Source: an uncultured Collinsella sp. (GTDB lineage: Bacteria > Actinomycetota > Coriobacteriia > Coriobacteriales > Coriobacteriaceae). From it: DNA of 7,103 nucleotides. Below the pieces are notes generated by a model. It had not been told where the DNA came from. It saw only the letters and a program-made list of their open reading frames with translations, and searched no databases. A program made the translations under genes and the position numbers. The DNA lies in assembly GCA_902494815.1 (NCBI GenBank), contig CABUVB010000093.1, positions 1-7,103 on the forward strand, in the 5' to 3' direction. Of this stretch, positions 5,780 to 7,103 are shown piece after piece; the first letter of the stretch is position 1, and each line of letters starts with the position of its first letter.

Positions 5780-5879
5780 GCGGTCACCAGAGCGACAACT
5801 TGTCATTCAAAGAGGGCGGCATGACCAGAAGGTCTATGCCGTCCTCTTTTCATGCCAATTTGTTCGCTCTGGCGACCGC
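5780..5879. terminator. Long palindrome with intrinsic-terminator core (hairpin II, copy B)
   Basis: GCGGTC (5780-5785) pairs with GACCGC (5874-5879) and CCAGAGCGA (5787-5795) with TCGCTCTGG (5864-5872), with one A/C mismatch between them. After a loosely paired middle, AAAGAGGGCGGCAT (5809-5822) pairs with ATGCCGTCCTCTTT (5836-5849) with a single G/T wobble. The tip is GACC-AGAA-GGTC (5823-5834) plus one unpaired T. The core ends in a short T-run and reads as a good rho-independent terminator for the SDR gene. Confidence 0.8.
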
Positions 5880-5932
5880 TCGCTGACGTCGCTAGAGCAT
5901 CGGCGTTGCCTTGGCTGTTGGAAATGATCCCG

Positions 5933-5961
5933 TAGTCGTTGGGGACGTTCTTAAATGACTA
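5933..5961 (+). repeat. 29-base palindromic repeat, copy 2
   Basis: TAGTCGTT (5933-5940) and AATGACTA (5954-5961) flank GGGGACGTTCTTA. It differs from copy 1 (2852-2880) by one base in the left arm, which leaves a G/T wobble in the stem. Confidence 0.8.
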
Positions 5962-6090
5962 GTTGAAAGGGACACTCTTGCCGGCGCTTGGGGACAGTCC
6001 CTAAGTGCCGGCAGATTGGGACATTCCTTTGCAAGGTGGCGCTGAAGACTGTCCCTAACGACCAGTCGTTTAAGAACGTCCCCAACGACC
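5934..6090. repeat. Large imperfect palindrome built from REP-like repeats
   Basis: The 27 bases at 5934-5960 and the reverse complement of 6064-6090 agree at 25 positions. Inside, AGGGACACTCTT (5968-5979) corresponds to the reverse complement of AAGACTGTCCCT (6045-6056), followed by partly matching GCGC segments. The centre holds an internal unit (5988-6030). The arrangement resembles a paired, head-to-head REP array. Confidence 0.7.
5988..6030 (+). repeat. REP-like repeat around TGCCGGCA, copy B
   Basis: TTGGGGACAGTCCCTAA, itself a near-palindrome (GGGAC-A-GTCCC), is followed by TGCCGGCA (6006-6013) and ATTGGGACATTCCTTT. It matches the repeat at 2809-2850 in order, spacing and most bases. 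Confidence 0.65.
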
Positions 6091-6091
6091 G
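6063..6091 (-). repeat. 29-base palindromic repeat, copy 3 (inverted)
   Basis: Read on the minus strand it has CGGTCGTT, then GGGGACGTTCTTA, then AACGACTG. The core is identical to copies 1 and 2; the arms differ at a few positions but still pair over GTCGTT/AACGAC. Confidence 0.75.
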
Positions 6092-6154
6092 GCTCTGGAA
6101 CCTGATCCTAATGCACTAGTTTCTGTCGAGTCGGTGCTCCTTGCGGGTTGCCCG

Positions 6155-6160
6155 TATAAT
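6155..6160 (+). promoter_or_regulatory. Candidate -10 box of the tgt promoter
   Basis: A perfect TATAAT lies 38 bases before the tgt ATG, predicting a leader of about 30 bases. No good -35 hexamer is found 16-18 bases upstream, so an activator may be needed or the match may be chance. Confidence 0.5.
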
Positions 6161-6197
6161 GGTTTGCGTATGAACCGCAACCAAGGAGTTCCAGTTT

Positions 6198-7103
<906 letters not shown>

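Larger units (their letters stand above)
5737..6154. other. Gene-free block B: hairpins plus an inverted array of REP-like repeats
   Basis: No credible gene lies between the SDR stop and the tgt leader. In order it holds hairpin I (5739-5766), the linker CGACGCTGC (5771-5779), hairpin II (5780-5879), the tail CGGCGTTGCCTTG (5901-5913), and three REP-like repeats (5933-5961, 5988-6030, 6063-6091) arranged as a large imperfect palindrome. From about 6092 to the tgt promoter I see nothing further that I can support. Confidence 0.7.

Noticed and set aside
2809..6091. Spaced repeats as a CRISPR array
   Set aside because: Copies are few, occur in both orientations at irregular distances, and have no regular spacers or cas genes nearby.

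Overview
The window looks like a piece of a GC-rich, gut-type actinobacterial chromosome, most likely a Coriobacteriia member such as Collinsella. That is an inference from composition, the cobalamin-independent QueH enzyme and the style of the intergenic repeats; no rRNA or other phylogenetic marker is present.

Layout. Positions 3-86 look like the last codons of an upstream membrane protein. Next comes a membrane-embedded putative zinc peptidase with an HELVH motif (DUF3267-like, 93-659), then queH (670-1245) ten bases later, then queA (1310-2527). After queA lies a gene-free block of about 350 bases (block A) made of nested hairpins followed by REP-like palindromic repeats. On the minus strand, 4641-2878 encodes a long acidic, coiled-coil, C-terminally membrane-anchored protein of unknown function. 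Diverging from it is a short-chain dehydrogenase/reductase (4936-5736). A second gene-free block (block B, 5737 to about 6091) repeats the architecture of block A. The window ends in tgt (6198 to the end, truncated).

Three genes belong to queuosine tRNA modification. Tgt inserts preQ1 (or a related base) at position 34 of GUN-anticodon tRNAs, QueA adds the epoxycyclopentanediol from S-adenosylmethionine, and QueH reduces epoxyqueuosine to queuosine. No genes making preQ1 are in the window. The queH-queA pair is separated from tgt by the coiled-coil/SDR gene pair, and that pair is bracketed by the two related repeat blocks in direct orientation.

The most interesting material is non-coding. 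Blocks A and B share a two-hairpin element placed directly after a stop codon. The first hairpin keeps perfect pairing in both copies despite a GC/CG swap with a compensating change. The second is a palindrome of about 100 bases whose tip is conserved (GACC-AGAA-GGTC plus one unpaired base), whose outer stem differs in sequence but still pairs, and whose inner part has the form of an intrinsic terminator. Beside these lie three copies of a 29-base palindromic repeat and two copies of a longer repeat built around TGCCGGCA. No transposase that could mobilise them is visible here.
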